Shown: positions 33,558 through 45,569 of the stretch, piece by piece
How the letters are laid out: each line of letters starts with the position of its first letter
How positions within the stretch are numbered: the stretch's first letter is position 1
Source: Thermomucor indicae-seudaticae
Lineage: Eukaryota; Mucoromycota; Mucoromycetes; Mucorales; Lichtheimiaceae
Reading direction: 5' to 3'
DNA length: 48,843 nucleotides
Assembly (NCBI GenBank): GCA_000787465.1
Contig: JSYX01000022.1
Location: 1 to 48,843, forward strand
The notes under the pieces: model-generated
The model's database searches: none
Seen by the model: only the letters and a program-made list of their open reading frames with translations
Told to the model about the DNA's origin: nothing
Position numbers and translations under genes: made by a program

Positions 33558-33800
33558 GCAGGTTACTTTGGAATGCGTCGAGAACAAAGATGAGCGACCC
33601 CTGTGGAGCAGCACTGTGGGCAAGAATTAAGTGGAAGAGCTTAACGAGAACTGGTTTTCACCCAATTCTTTTCCACAGTGGTTACTTTGGCGTGCGTGGT
33701 CCGCCCAAGGGCAGAGACCTGCGGAGCAGCCTTCAGATCAAATGGGATGGCGTCCCGAAACGAACTCAAGCGCGTTTTACCCAAGACCGTGCAACAGTTT
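33558..33800 (+). repeat. Diverged two-copy direct repeat, about 120 bp
   Basis: GGTTACTTTGG(A/C)(A/G)TGCGT occurs near 33560 and 33679, each followed by a GAGACC/GCGACC...GGAGCAGC block and then an AAGTGGAAGAG / AAATGGGATGG block. The copies are diverged. The open frame at 33590-33871 crosses both and has no recognised motif. Confidence 0.5.
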
Positions 33801-35765
33801 GCGAGAAACCTGAATGCTGTGTGATGCGACGACAAGCTCGTTGGCCTTTTCTCAAATACCTTTTGAGATAGATACCTCGTGGCTGGCAAAAAAAACGAGA
33901 AGCAGCAAGAAAAATTACTAACATGTAAAGAGCTCTGGGAAAAAAAAGAGATGGAGTGAGCGACTTTTTCAAAAGTGGATGCTCTTCGTCAGTGAATCGA
34001 GCTTGCGTTATTAGTTCCTCGACACTGACAAGCTTGCGCCTTTTTTTATAACTTTGCGCGGTCGGAGGCCTTCGCCTTGACCTTGGTCAAGCTGACGTGG
34101 CAGCTCCTGCAAGTCGGAATAGTCATACGTAAGCACTTTGTTCGCTGTACACCAATGCAGTCTGACTTGTACGATTACTGTTGCTCTGCTTTTGAAAGAT
34201 GGGCTCGGTCCGTCCATATTCGACCGCGATGTCTGCCCGAAATGGACTACGTCCGTCACGCCGAACCTGACATGAGCAAGTAACGACCCTGCAGAAACCA
34301 GGTCCGCCAGGCCACAATGGATGCCGCCTGTTGAGGCCATGTCCATCCTCGAGTCGGGCGGGTCTTTAGCAACGCCTTACGAATCGGGCCGAGTCGAGTC
34401 GAGTCATTGGCGGAATAAGAGGTTGATGTTATGAGCGAGATGGGGACATTACGAGCGTGTACCTTACGCCGAACGTCTTGTTCAGCCTTCCCTATTCTGA
34501 CGCCACTGGTGCCGATCAAGGGATCGTATTCCAAGCGCTGGAGACTCCACCCAGTGCCGGTGGGGCCAAAGGGTATGTATGCCACCAAGATCGACAGCTG
34601 GCCTGCCTCTGCTAAAGGAATCTACTGACAAAATTCTGTAACCAAGATCGACAGCCGGCCGGTCTCTACTAAAGGCATCTATTGATGTCGGCATTGTGGG
34701 ATGTCTCCGTAACAAGCGTCATAAAGATAAGCCCGTTGTCAGCCAATCACGGCACCGTCCAGCAGTCCGCGGTTTGCGTAGAGGTTACTGCCACTTGGCT
34801 ATGACCATCCGGCGGACGTCATGCCTCTCTTGACTTCCTGTCAACGACGGCTGGTGGGTGGCCAGAGTCGCTTGCGACACCGTTTGCCTCGATACCAAGC
34901 GGTATATCCTCGAAAACTCAAGATTTGTTGTAGCGAACGTTTTGAGCCATTTTCGTTTTATAAAGTCTGTTTCCTGAAGCTATGAAGTACGAACCATATA
35001 TACATTTACGTTGCTGGACTAATATGTTGCAAGAAGAGTAAAAGGAGAGGACAGACGAGGGTCGTGGAGATGGTGGGGCAGCAACTGGAAACCTCGGTGA
35101 GAGGGACATTGGACGTCTACGGGCAGTACTCTCAGAGGCCATATTCCGAAGAAACATCATTGGCGTTCTGTACTCACATTCCTCTTCTCCGTTGGATGGT
35201 ACTGCCGTAGACCTTCTTGGTTTCTATTTAACAATATAGGCATATACTGTATTTTAACTGAAAGTAAGAGTCAGACGTCGGCGTTTACGTAGCTGATAGT
35301 GTGGATATTGTTATTGGAGATGTTCGAAAGGATGCTGTTATGAACGCGGTTCACATCCATTTTGCATAGTCCGATTGCCATTTCAGCGCAATTTTTCCTT
35401 TCCCAGGCACGAAGGTGTGTAACGATCACCTTTAGGAAACAAAAAGCAGTAAACCGATTGATGTACTTTGCACAGTGTATGTACGTGCCAGACGATATAA
35501 ACAATAGTACTTTCTTTTTGATATGACGATTTCCTCATTTTTATAGGTATGCTCTCCAAGCTCCATAGGAAGAGATAGATTGTGCAAAGTCGTCAAACGG
35601 CAAAAGATCAGAATACATGAAAAGTGGGTCACAGAGAGAAGAAAACAACAGACAAAACAGTGACGAGAGAAAGTATAATCACAGAAAAAGCAAGCAGGAT
35701 TATGGATAGGTGACAGATTTACCCCAAGTTATTAAATCCTCTCCACACAAAAAGGTATCAGTTCT
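33801..35765. other. Gene-poor stretch before the PWWP gene
   Basis: Apart from the short repeats noted, only small frames occur on either strand. The last few hundred bases are probably the 3' flank of the minus-strand PWWP gene. Confidence 0.45.
34383..34690. repeat. Short tandem repeats (GAGTC)n and a 66-bp direct repeat
   Basis: A run of CGAGT units lies at 34389-34403. ACCAAGATCGACAGC with (T/C)GGCC(T/G)G(C/T)CTCT and CTAAAGG(A/C)ATCTA follows at about 34585 and again at about 34643, a direct repeat with a few substitutions. Confidence 0.65.
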
Positions 35766-37687
35766 TCAAGACGCCTCCTGCATCGGTGTATCCAAAACTG
35801 CAGCAGAACTCGTCTGGCCTTCTTGTTCAGTCACAGGCTTTTCAACAGCGTCTTCAGATGTATCCATTTCTTCTGGCTTGGGCGTATCCACTTCCATACT
35901 GTCCTTCGTCTCTGTATTCTCTTCTTTTGATTCTTCCGCTTCTGTTTCTGCTTTGACGTTTTCATGGCTGCTAGACGATTCCTCATTGTCCTCCGATTTC
36001 GTAGACATATTCGTTGGTGCGGCCTCTTCTTTTTCTTCTGCAGCCTTGGACGATTCACCATCTTTGCCATTCTTCGTATTGGCACGGTCTCCTCGTCCCC
36101 AGCGCTCTATCCAGTCTTGCATCAACTGATGAAAACGCGTTTGGAGGTTGTATTCTGTATCATCTTCGAAGTTGTACATTGCAGCGTAATTTAGCACTTT
36201 GCCAATCTTGGTCTCCTGCAAAAATTGCAACCTTCAGTCAAGCGCGTTCCTCTTGCCACTCATTGTGTATAACACGTACTCGCATAAGTCTGCGTGTCAT
36301 CTCAGTTTCCTCAATTTCATGCAGCACCTCGGATATCTTCTGGTAATGTTCCTTGGGAATTTCGCCCTAAACGTCTCGTTAGACTCACTTTCAGAGTTCC
36401 AGAATCAAAGTACACAAACCGGTTTTTTGTCGTACACCAACTTTTGCAGCATATGTCTTAGCTTGTACACCTTTTTATATTGGGCTTGATAGTCCGGTGA
36501 CATATTGGATAAGTCAGGTCTGCTCTTTGAGGTATTGTCCGCCTGCGAGTTGTCAGTATTACGGTGTTCGGCTTGTGGTTCCTCTCTCTCTGCCGATATG
36601 GATTTACGCTAACAGGGATGGGGTCAGTCTAGTGGTCAGTGACACGTTGCTGCGACATACCCTCTTCTTCCGACCGGGAGTCTCAGTATCGTCCAAGTCC
36701 TTATCTTCATCCTCTATTCTGCGCGATCGCCTCCTCATTTTTGCCTCATCTTCTTCATCCTGGCCCTCGTCTTCAGCCTTGGCTTTTCCCCGAGGTTTTC
36801 TGCCATTTGATGATGATGATGCTGCTCCTCGTCTTTTTGTCTCCGACGTGCCACCGCGCCTACGCGTAGTCTTGCCTCTTTTTGATTTCTTGTTCTCTTC
36901 TTCGGATTCTTCCTCTTCCTCCTCATCCTCGTCCTCTTGCTGTTCGCGTTCAATCGAAGATGGATTCAAGGCCTCGCGCACAGCATTCTCCAGGTCCTTT
37001 GTTTTGAATTTCTTTGCTTTCAATTCATGTTCCACCACCTCGCGATTGAACGGTCGGATCGCGTCAGGACCGAAAAAGCCACTACGCCAAAAAGTTAAGT
37101 TTCGATTCCAGTTCGCCTGTAGCCGCTCCCCAAATGGATCGAGGTCTAGGCACCCCCTTCCCCTTATCGTCATTGTGACCACTCGGTCGCCGCAGACACG
37201 CTTATCCATAACGCAGCTATTCTTTCCCAATCCCTCCAACCCATCGAAATCAGAAACAGGGCCACACGTACTAGTCTCGCGATCCAAAAAAGAAGACAGT
37301 CCATAAAGGACTCTTTGACCTGGGAGATTTTTGCTTCATTACGGCTGCCGGAACGTCCCGTTCATCTTCAATCTACAAAACACGAACAACATGAGTCAAT
37401 GCATCCCAAATGGTGGTCCACATCCTCTGTGCGCCATGAGATGCCAAACCCAGTTTCTCGCACAATGCGACCGCTGGGGTTTTGTTTGAATGACACTTTG
37501 CTGAGCGTACACCAGCAACTGTCAACCCTCATGACGACATTGTGGGAAAAACGTCATTCCCCAACCAAACCCAGCAGACCCGCCCCCGCATAGTATACTA
37601 TACTTTACTTACTCTTGCAGGCCACCAAGGGTAACCCTTCAACTTGGCAAACACAATAGTTCCAGGCGGATAGTCTTCTTGACGCAT
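35766..37687 (-). CDS. PWWP-domain protein with an IBD-like C-terminal domain (HDGF/LEDGF-like)
   Basis: Six exons (37687-37613, 37372-37272, 37081-36661, 36608-36420, 36366-36280, 36215-35766) encode 440 residues. The N-terminal PWWP domain (about 1-85) reads [19 protein letters not shown], then [15 protein letters not shown] and [11 protein letters not shown], split over three exons. A long acidic/basic low-complexity region (about 100-215) with [12 protein letters not shown] and RRRSRRIED follows. Residues about 245-320 ([19 protein letters not shown], then [19 protein letters not shown] and [11 protein letters not shown]) form a helical bundle of the integrase-binding-domain/TFIIS-N type found in LEDGF and HDGFL2. 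The C-terminus is acidic and Ser/Glu-rich. PWWP domains bind methylated H3K36 nucleosomes, and IBD-type domains bind elongation factors, so a role in transcription through chromatin is likely. The intron between exons 1 and 2 is about 240 bp. Confidence 0.9.
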
Positions 37688-38673
37688 TTCTCTTTCTGCT
37701 GCGGCACTCTTATTTTTTCCCACAAGTGCAACCCTTTGAATGGAGACAGAGATAGACAAGAATTACAAAAAGAGAGAGAAAAAGAGAAGAAAGGGAAACC
37801 GGCCGGCTCGTAAACAGCGGGCGCGAAAAATTCAGAAGGCTCGGCGGGGACTGAATTTCATCCTTCGGTTCGCACACCAAGCAATGAATCATCAAAAAGC
37901 ACAGAAAGGCAAGCCTTGAGTAGAGAGAGAGACTGACGCGTCATTGTTTGGAGATAAGGATACGTATTGTTTTTATTGTAATCTTGTCCCATTCGGTCAA
38001 AGGCTGAAATATGCACAGCGGAGGGCTAAAACGGGACTGGATGGTTTTGCATGGAATCTCTTTGAACAACCACAAAGAAAGCAACACTACAGTGTGACAC
38101 AATTCAGGTTCCCTGTACCTTTGCTGCTAAGTTCAAGACGCCTGGGCAACTATGCAAAACAAAGACATTGCTTGCGCCTTTGTTCCATCCATTCGTCTGC
38201 TGCAAAAGACGTTCAAGAGACCCGTGTAGCAGCCTGCCTTACCTGCGTAGCAAAAATCTGTTGGCATGCAGAAAGCATTTCCCAAAGATTGTGTGCAATG
38301 CTCGCAATGTGGCAAACCGTCAACCAGATGGCAGACAAGCTCGTTTCCTACTTTTTGTCTCTCCGCTTTCCGTGCAAGAGTCCCCTGTCAAATCCGGATA
38401 GAAAGACATTGCCTTGGGCGGGCAATTTCAGTCGATAGAGTCAAAGTTGCCATTCGATAGAATGATGTCCTGTGCGCCCGATCCCCTTCCCCCCTTTTTC
38501 TTTTGGGACACCCGTAAACGGGGGCAAAAGAATTGTGAAGAAGATTCAAGAAAAAGAGGAGCGGAGCAGGAACGCGACTTTCTTTTCTAGCCTGAAAATT
38601 TTTTGGGCTAAAGGCAAAAAGCGCAGACAAGTGACACAGATTCTTCCTGTTTCCCTCTTTTTCTATCAGGCAG
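37688..38673. promoter_or_regulatory. Divergent promoter between the PWWP gene and HSP110
   Basis: 986 bp between head-to-head starts. It holds a heat shock element near the HSP110 side and a purine-rich tract near 37740-37800 on the PWWP side. A frame at 37944-38438 has no recognisable motif and is probably fortuitous. Confidence 0.55.
38540..38552 (+). promoter_or_regulatory. Heat shock element (GAAnnTTCnnGAA)
   Basis: Three perfect alternating 5-bp Hsf1 units: GAA-ga-TTC-aa-GAA, 122 bp upstream of the HSP110 start codon. A GAA directly upstream (537-539) is a tandem, not alternating, unit. The position fits heat-shock control of the chaperone. Confidence 0.8.
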
Positions 38674-41103
38674 ATGTCGGTTGTGGTATGTGCCAGGAGG
38701 CGCGGCAAAAGATTACGCATTATTCACAGGTCGAACGGCACGTAGGGTTTTGATTTCGGAAATCTTCAGTCCGTGATCGCGGTCGCCAGAAACCGCGGTG
38801 TTGACGTTATCTGCAACGAAGTATCAAACCGTGCGACTCCGTGAGTTATGACGCCCTCTTCAAAGATCACGCAATCAGCCATCTCACGCTCAACGCCTTT
38901 AGATCGCTCGTGTCCTTTGGCTTCAAGCAGCGTTTCCTTGGTGAAGCGGCCAAGACCCAGGAAATCAGCAACTTTAAGAACACCGTTCCCAACCTGAAGC
39001 GTCTTGTCGGCCGAACATTCACTGATCCAGAAATCCAAGAGGTAGAAAAGAAGTGGTCGCCCGTCGAACTCGTTGACGTCGATGGACAAGTGGGCGTAAA
39101 GGTAAAATTTCTTTTGTGGGGATCAGCGAAGGGGAACGTTATTGATTGGGCTTGTCTATCTATCTACAGGTGAATTACCTTGGTGAAGAGCAGACGTTCT
39201 CGAACGTTCAGCTTCTGGCGATGTACCTTGGCAAGTTGAGGGATATCACAGCAGCAGAGATCAAGATCCCAGTCTCGGACTGTGTTATCACGGTTCCCGG
39301 TTGGTTCACCGAAGTTCAGCGTCGGGCTGTCTTGAGCGCTTCTGAGCTCGCTGGCTTGAACTGCTTGCGTTTGGTGAATGACTTGACGGCTGCGGCATTG
39401 GGTTACGGTATCACCAAGCTGGATTTGCCTGAAGACAAGCCTCGCAACGTGGTTTTCGTCGACATTGGCCACTCTGACTTCTCGGTCGCTGTTGTGTCAT
39501 TCCTGAAGGGTCAGCTCACTGTGCGCGGCACTGCCTACGACATACACTTTGGTGGCCGTGACTTTGACCAGGTCATTATGGACCACCTTGCTCAAGAGTT
39601 CAAGGAGAAATACAAGATCGATGTTTACTCGAACAAGAAGGCTACGTTGCGACTCCGCGCTGCTGCCGAACGCTGCAAGCGCGTCCTTTCCGCCAACCCT
39701 CAGGCGCCCGTCAACATCGAGTCGATCATGGAAGACCGCGACGTGTCGACGATCGTCAACCGTGAAGATTTCGAACAATGGGCAGCACCACTCTTGAGCC
39801 GGACAGCCGACACATTGCACAAGGCTTTGGAGAACGCTGGTCTGAAGGTCGAGGAGATTGATGCGGTCGAGATTGTGGGCGGCACGACGCGTATCCCAGC
39901 TATCAAGAAGACGATATCTGAAGTGCTTGGTAAACCGATCTCGACTACGCTGAACCAGGACGAGGCCATTGCTCGTGGTGCTGCTCTTCAGTGCGCCATG
40001 CTTTCTCCCGTCTTCAAGGTCCGTGATTTCCGTGTCAACGACATCTGCAGCTACCCGATCAAGCTTCAGTGGGCTCCTACGCCTGAAGAGGAAGACACTG
40101 AGATTGTCGTGTTTGACCGCAAAAACGCTATTCCATCGACCAAGATTTTGACGTTCCAGCGCAGCCAGCCCTTCACTTTGGAGGCCTATTATGTGTACCC
40201 AGAAGAGCTTCCTCGCGGTATCAACCCTTGGATCGGCCAGTTCAACATCAAGAATGTCGAGCCCGTCGACGGCAAGCCGGTCGAAATCAAGGTCAAGGTC
40301 AGACTTAACATTCACGGTATCTTGTCTGTGGAGTCTGCATACACTGTCGAGGAGAAGGAATTTGAGGAGGAGGTGACCAAAGAGGATGGTGAGAAGGAGA
40401 TCAAGAAGACCAAGAAATTGGTCAAGAAGGCAGACTTGCCTGTCGTTGCTGGTACTACGAACCTGAGCAAGGAGCTTTTGGATCAATACTTGGAGCGTGA
40501 GGGCCAGATGGCTGCGAACGACAAGCTCATTGCTGCTACTGAGGCTGCCAAGAACTCGCTTGAGGAATACGCCTATGAAATGCGTGACAAGATTGAAGGC
40601 ATTTATGCCGAATTCATTGAACCATCCGTACGTTTCTATTCTGAAGCTGTGTTGGAAAAGTATCCACGTGCTAACTTTTTATTTTCTTACAGGTCAAGGA
40701 CCAGTTCATTGCTGATTTGAACGCCGTTGTTGACTGGCTCTATGACGAGGGCGATGACCAGACAGAGTCTGTCTATGTCGAAAAGCTTGCTGAACTCAAG
40801 AAGGTGGGCGACCCTGTTGTTGAGCGTTACCGAGCCAAGATAGAAGAAGAGGCCCGGAAGGCCCGAGAAGCCGAAGAAGCAGCCCGGAAGGCCCGGGAAG
40901 CCGAAGAACGAGCTAAGCAAGAAGCGGAGGAACGGGCTAAGCAAGAGCAGGCTCAAGAAGAACAACAACAACAGGCTTCCGAAGACCAAGAAATGAAAGA
41001 AGCAGCAGCAGCCGTTGAGGAAGACCAAAAGATGGAAGAACAACAAGCTCAGGAAGACGTAAAAATGGAAGAACGGGCTCCGGAAGACAATAAAGACAAT
41101 TAA
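38674..41103 (+). CDS. HSP110/Sse1-type Hsp70 nucleotide exchange factor
   Basis: Five exons (38674-38685, 38746-38840, 38903-39101, 39170-40627, 40693-41103) encode 724 residues; the first coding exon is 12 nt. The Hsp70-like nucleotide-binding domain (about 1-385) has [61 protein letters not shown] and [14 protein letters not shown]. The changes DFGN and DIGHSD from the Hsp70 DLGTT and DIGGGT motifs are typical of HSP110. An acidic insertion ([17 protein letters not shown]), a helical lid and a Glu/Ala/Gln-rich coiled tail with (KAREAEE)n repeats follow; there is no EEVD end. HSP110 exchanges ADP for ATP on cytosolic Hsp70 and holds unfolded proteins. A perfect heat shock element lies upstream. 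Confidence 0.97.
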
Positions 41104-42468
41104 TTCGCGAACGGTGTTTGGTGAGACATCAACATCCTCCCAATGCAAGGATTCTGTTCCCGATACGTGTTCTGAACCCAACAAAAAGGATCACGATGTA
41201 TTAGCAAGGCCTCCTGTGGATGGATACCTAATTGTACATTAATAAAAATTCAGCACATGTCCTGATTTCTATTCGTAACGCATCGCCTCTTATCGATTGT
41301 ACTGTGTGTTTAATCATGCAGAGAACGATTTCCATGGAAGACAAGGTGCGCCGTTACTTAATAACTTTGCACGCAATTATCGTGGTTATAACGAAGCAAA
41401 TGAATTGGTTGACAATGAATGATTCCTGGCTACATGGGCGGTCTGTGATGACCAATAGGATGCAGTTCATAAGCAATATTGTCGACCAATGAACCAAAAT
41501 ATGCTTTCTAAAGCCATGACGCGGGTGCAATCAGTAGTTTGGCGATACTCAAACCCTGTTACGCTTCCGCTGATTCAGTTATAGGGCTCGTAGATTACCA
41601 GGTCAAGCTTCTTGGCGTTTGAAGGGCAGAAGAGGAGCTGCGGAGGCCCGCTGCAATCCATGTGCAGGACTCTCTTCATTCCTTGGTATATAGAGCTTGT
41701 TTTGCTCTATGTATTCTGCGGACGCAAGACACAATACGTGTCTCCCAAGGCTTCACATCATTTTTTCAATCTGTATTCCTGCCTAGGGCCCCGGAGCGAA
41801 GCCGTCAGCTCCCCCATATGAAGCGTAAGCTAGAACAAGAGGCCTGGATAAATGAGCGCTGATCTGCACCGACGGTTTGACCAAGCTTTCACCGTTCCCC
41901 ACGCTGGTGTCATACCGCCGAAGAGATGAGCCAAACTGAGATCGATCGTGAACAAGAACCTAGATTGGCTGGCTTCTTTTGTTGGTCAAAGGTCTTGCAC
42001 GCAAGGTATCAAACTATCTTGTATTATCCATTATCGCCTCAATAGAAGGATTCTTCTGACATGGACAGTAGAGTTACGTAGCGTTTCAATGAACGTTCAG
42101 ATGAGAATGCTTGTAGTTTCGAAAAAGAGGAGAAAAGTGTGTAAACTATAGAGGGAAACGCCCTCTTTTTATATTTCTAGATTGCGTGACATGATTGTAG
42201 CAAACCCTTGCAGGAAGACTTTGATGATTCACTTGAGTTTCTGATTGTATTCACGATAGCGGTAGTATTTGGCGCGAACGTCCTTCACCCAAAAGATCAA
42301 TTGAAAAAAAACGGAATCAATGCAAGAGGGTCTTTGCATTCTCTAGGGCGTCCCCGTTACAAAAGCAGTACACGTTCCTAAACTCATAGTTTTATGCACC
42401 TTGGGCATTCTTTTTCATAGAAAAGAAATCATTGTATTTGCGATTCAATGGGCGTTTATATGGTATAT
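41104..42468. other. Convergent intergenic region
   Basis: 1.4 kb between the HSP110 stop and the NEDD8 stop. Only short frames occur and no domain was recognised. Confidence 0.5.
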
Positions 42469-43002
42469 TTAAGCTGATCCACCGCGCAGTGCCAACACCA
42501 AATGCAGTACAGAACCTCCTTCAACGCCGTACTGACTCGCTGTCATCTCGTCTGCCCTATATAACACAAGCGAAAAATCAATCATCCTCGTCTTCTTTTT
42601 TTTTCCTTCTTTGCACCAACCCACTCACATTTGTTTGCCGCCATAAATTAAGCGTTGCTGTGGAGGCGGAATGCCTTCTTTCTCTTCGACGCGCTCCTTG
42701 ATTCGCGAAATCTTGTCGTCTGGTTCAATATCAATCTCAATCTACATTATTGTGTGCCACGTCAATTTCTACTCTTTGGCCACGTGTAAAACCCCAGGAT
42801 CGCTCTCTTGTTCCTTGCCTCCTTGCCGGTCAATGTCTACAACACAAAGCGCAAGTGAGAATGGGCACGAATGGATACATCTCGGGTTTTTCCAAAAGTT
42901 GCTATTTCGCCCAGACAGAGAAAGAGAAAGACTCTGCTCGAGACCATCGAACGCACACTACTCCAATGCAAGCCAGAAACTTACCTTGACTTTAATAAGC
43001 AT
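42469..43002 (-). CDS. NEDD8/Rub1 ubiquitin-like modifier
   Basis: Four small exons (43002-42985, 42836-42819, 42741-42629, 42556-42469) encode 78 residues, too split to show as one frame. The protein runs MLIKVKTLTGKEIEIDIE, then [20 protein letters not shown], and ends [11 protein letters not shown]. Ala before LRGG (the NEDD8 position 72) separates it from ubiquitin, which has Arg there. The C-terminal SA after Gly-Gly must be removed by a Yuh1/DEN1-type protease before activation. NEDD8 is joined to cullins by an E1 (Ula1-Uba3) and E2 (Ubc12) and activates SCF ubiquitin ligases. The first two coding exons are 18 nt each, and intron 2 (42742-42818) has a GC donor (GCAAGG), needed to keep GKE-IEID in frame. 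Confidence 0.96.
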
Positions 43003-45464
43003 ATTTTAGAGAGATAGCGAACGTGGTGAGCGAAACGTCGGGCGCGGTGAACTTCAAAGGCCCGCCGGCGAGCGAACAGTCACTTGATGAACTCCTCCTG
43101 TAATACTGATTTCTCAAATGCTAGTCATCATACGATCTCTTGTAATTCAACGTTATTACTACTCGAAGAACTGTCCATATTCTCCGTCATTCGCTGGCGT
43201 ACGTTTTTCTATGGTAGTGATATTTGGGCCATAGGTCTCTGGATCGACTGCGTGGGTTGAGGTATTCTAAGCACTTGCGGTATAGTGTTAAGAGAGGGTC
43301 TTTTTATATCAACTTTATCTAACTTTTTGACACGGTTTCAAGATAAGAAACGGATAACTACTACTACTACTCATATCCCAGAAGAGTATAAACGTTAAAC
43401 CATCCATCATTTTCTTGCACCGACGTCTGCGTCTGTGCCGTTATTGTCGATGCAGATTGTACTCTGCATAGATTCGGACAGCCTGATAGACAGTATTACT
43501 GGACGGCTTCGCAAAATTTACATTGGAGTGCAGAGATAGAGAGGAGACGAAACCGTCGCATGCGAGTTTAGTAACGAGCGTTGTGGTCGAAAATTACGGG
43601 AGAGAGAGATCGACGTTTACGCGATAGAATTGGACACAGATCAGTTTCCAGAATCTGCCCAGACGTCGTGACGGAAAGCGCCACCAACGCAACTGCTATC
43701 ACTGTGCCAGTCGCCTAGCCAAGGTCCCGTGAACAAGTCCATATCTCTGCAGACCGCTTACTTTGTCCGATCAAGATGCCGTCAGCCATAAGCCGACTGG
43801 TAAGTCCACTGCTGCGTTTGCGTTCCTGGGATCCACTGCCCTGCGGAAATTCTGCACAGTTTGATGCTCGACGTGGTGAAATATCTCTCTCCGTCGACTT
43901 TTACAAGTCTCTGGTAGCTGGCGACAATAGGAGACTCGATGCGTTAGTCCGTTCTTACGACTTCACAGACGACCTTTCCATTCCCATCTGAGGTTCCTTT
44001 GTCGGTTGGGAATACAAACAGTGGATCCCTTTGTCATTGCATTATTTTGCCGAGTAACCTTTGGTGAAATCCTTCGTTTACCTGGCCGAAGTCTGTTTGC
44101 TGGTGTACATGGCGGCTATCGACGACATGATGCTATATGAGAATTTCGATTACGGCTTCTATGCTGAAATCGCTGACCGCCATCAAGGGATACGATCCTG
44201 ACATGAAGATCGTCCTGAGCAACAAGAATGTTTTGAGAAATGCAAGGCTCTTCTGGCTTCGGAAGCCATATTCGTTCACCCAGTCAACTAGCGTAGTATT
44301 GTACGTACAAACGAGATCATATCAATACAAATCACCGCTCATCGATTGAGCTGTAGACGATTGTTTTCCCTCTTAGCGTCGATCTTTATTATTGAACGTT
44401 TCTGTAACAATCTGGAATTCACGCTTCCTAGTGTAAGTTCATCGTGCCTTGCCTCGCCCTCGTTCGATCTCGCTAGAACGTGCACAATTCCACATAAGAA
44501 ATATTACGGTCCGACCAACATCGCCGCATCAAAGAGCGAGCTTAAAGTAAGTAATTAATAAGTTGAAGATCCAGGCTTTCGTGGTGGAAGAGTGATCAAT
44601 AAACAAGTTGCAAGATCAATACATGTGATGTTTCTGGAATTTCCACAATACGGTGTTGGACCAGAGAATAGACATTAGTGCTCCTCTTCTCTTTCGCTTT
44701 GCTGCTGTAAATGTTGACCAGGCGCATGGATCGATCGGCAATACAGGGCGCAAAAGGGATTCTACAATACGTCCGTCCTTGGTCGGTCAAAGGTCCCAGG
44801 TGCATTCCCCCCCCCCTCAACTGTCGTCCAACATCATCACCGCAGCCGAGCAAGAGGGAGTGTGCGCGGTACATGATAAACATTCCAGACCCTGATACGG
44901 TCACGTGGTTTATCCGAAGTTTGCTTCAATAACCAAACGATACAGGTCTCTGTGCTGCAAGACTTTCTCCAACGATAACATGGAAGTAGACACAGGAAGG
45001 TTTTATTGCCTGGATACGGCACTGCCATGATTGCCGAGAACGGCAACGCCAAGTTGTTAGTCGCAGTTATACCAGAGAAAACGTGTCAAAATCCACAAGG
45101 AAGGAATGCGTTGCTCGTAGCGGCACGAGCGTGTGTGAACATTGTCCAAGGGATCGGTCAGATCAATCTGAATTCCCACAAGACCCGGACATGACACTTA
45201 GTGCTGAGATCAAGGTACCGCTTGGCGTTTGTCTTCCTTATTGTGCCTTACATTGCCCCTTCAGTGCACCAAACGTACATAACGAGTACGCACAACAGTT
45301 GCAAGCCTGCATATACTGACTTTAACGAATGGATATTCTTTATTACGATGCTTTATGGTGCATACTGCTTAGAACCGTTAAAAATTTGGCACTCCGATGG
45401 AAAACCAAGAAATGGTTCAAGAACTTTTAGCAAGCGAATTTCGAAAAAAACGGCGCGTTAACGA
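43003..45464. other. Gene-poor region upstream of NEDD8
   Basis: NEDD8 promoter followed by 2.4 kb with only short frames. Plus-strand frames at 43776-43991 and 44137-44349 and a minus-strand frame at 44596-44904 (with ADRSMRLVNIYSSKAKEKRS, vaguely like a LINE endonuclease segment) may be relics of transposons, but none can be assigned. Confidence 0.4.
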
Positions 45465-45487
45465 TGTTTATTAGTGTCTAATAAACA
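45465..45487. repeat. Perfect short inverted repeat
   Basis: TGTTTATTA-GTGTC-TAATAAACA: a 9-bp stem with a 5-nt loop, AT-rich, in sequence with no gene. It could mark an element edge or be chance. Confidence 0.5.
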
Positions 45488-45569
45488 ACTTTGACGCGAA
45501 AGATGGGAAAAACTCGAGTAGAAGAATATTTATGTTACAGTCTGGTTTAAAACTCAGTCTGATTTGAAA

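Noticed and set aside
39497..40486. A 329-codon open frame antisense to HSP110
   Set aside because: It is opposite a strongly conserved coding exon, and its sequence is the reflection of that exon's codon use. No domain is visible.
44596..44904. Possible LINE endonuclease fragment
   Set aside because: Similarity rests on one short segment (MRLVNIYSSK). No catalytic motif and no reverse transcriptase is nearby.
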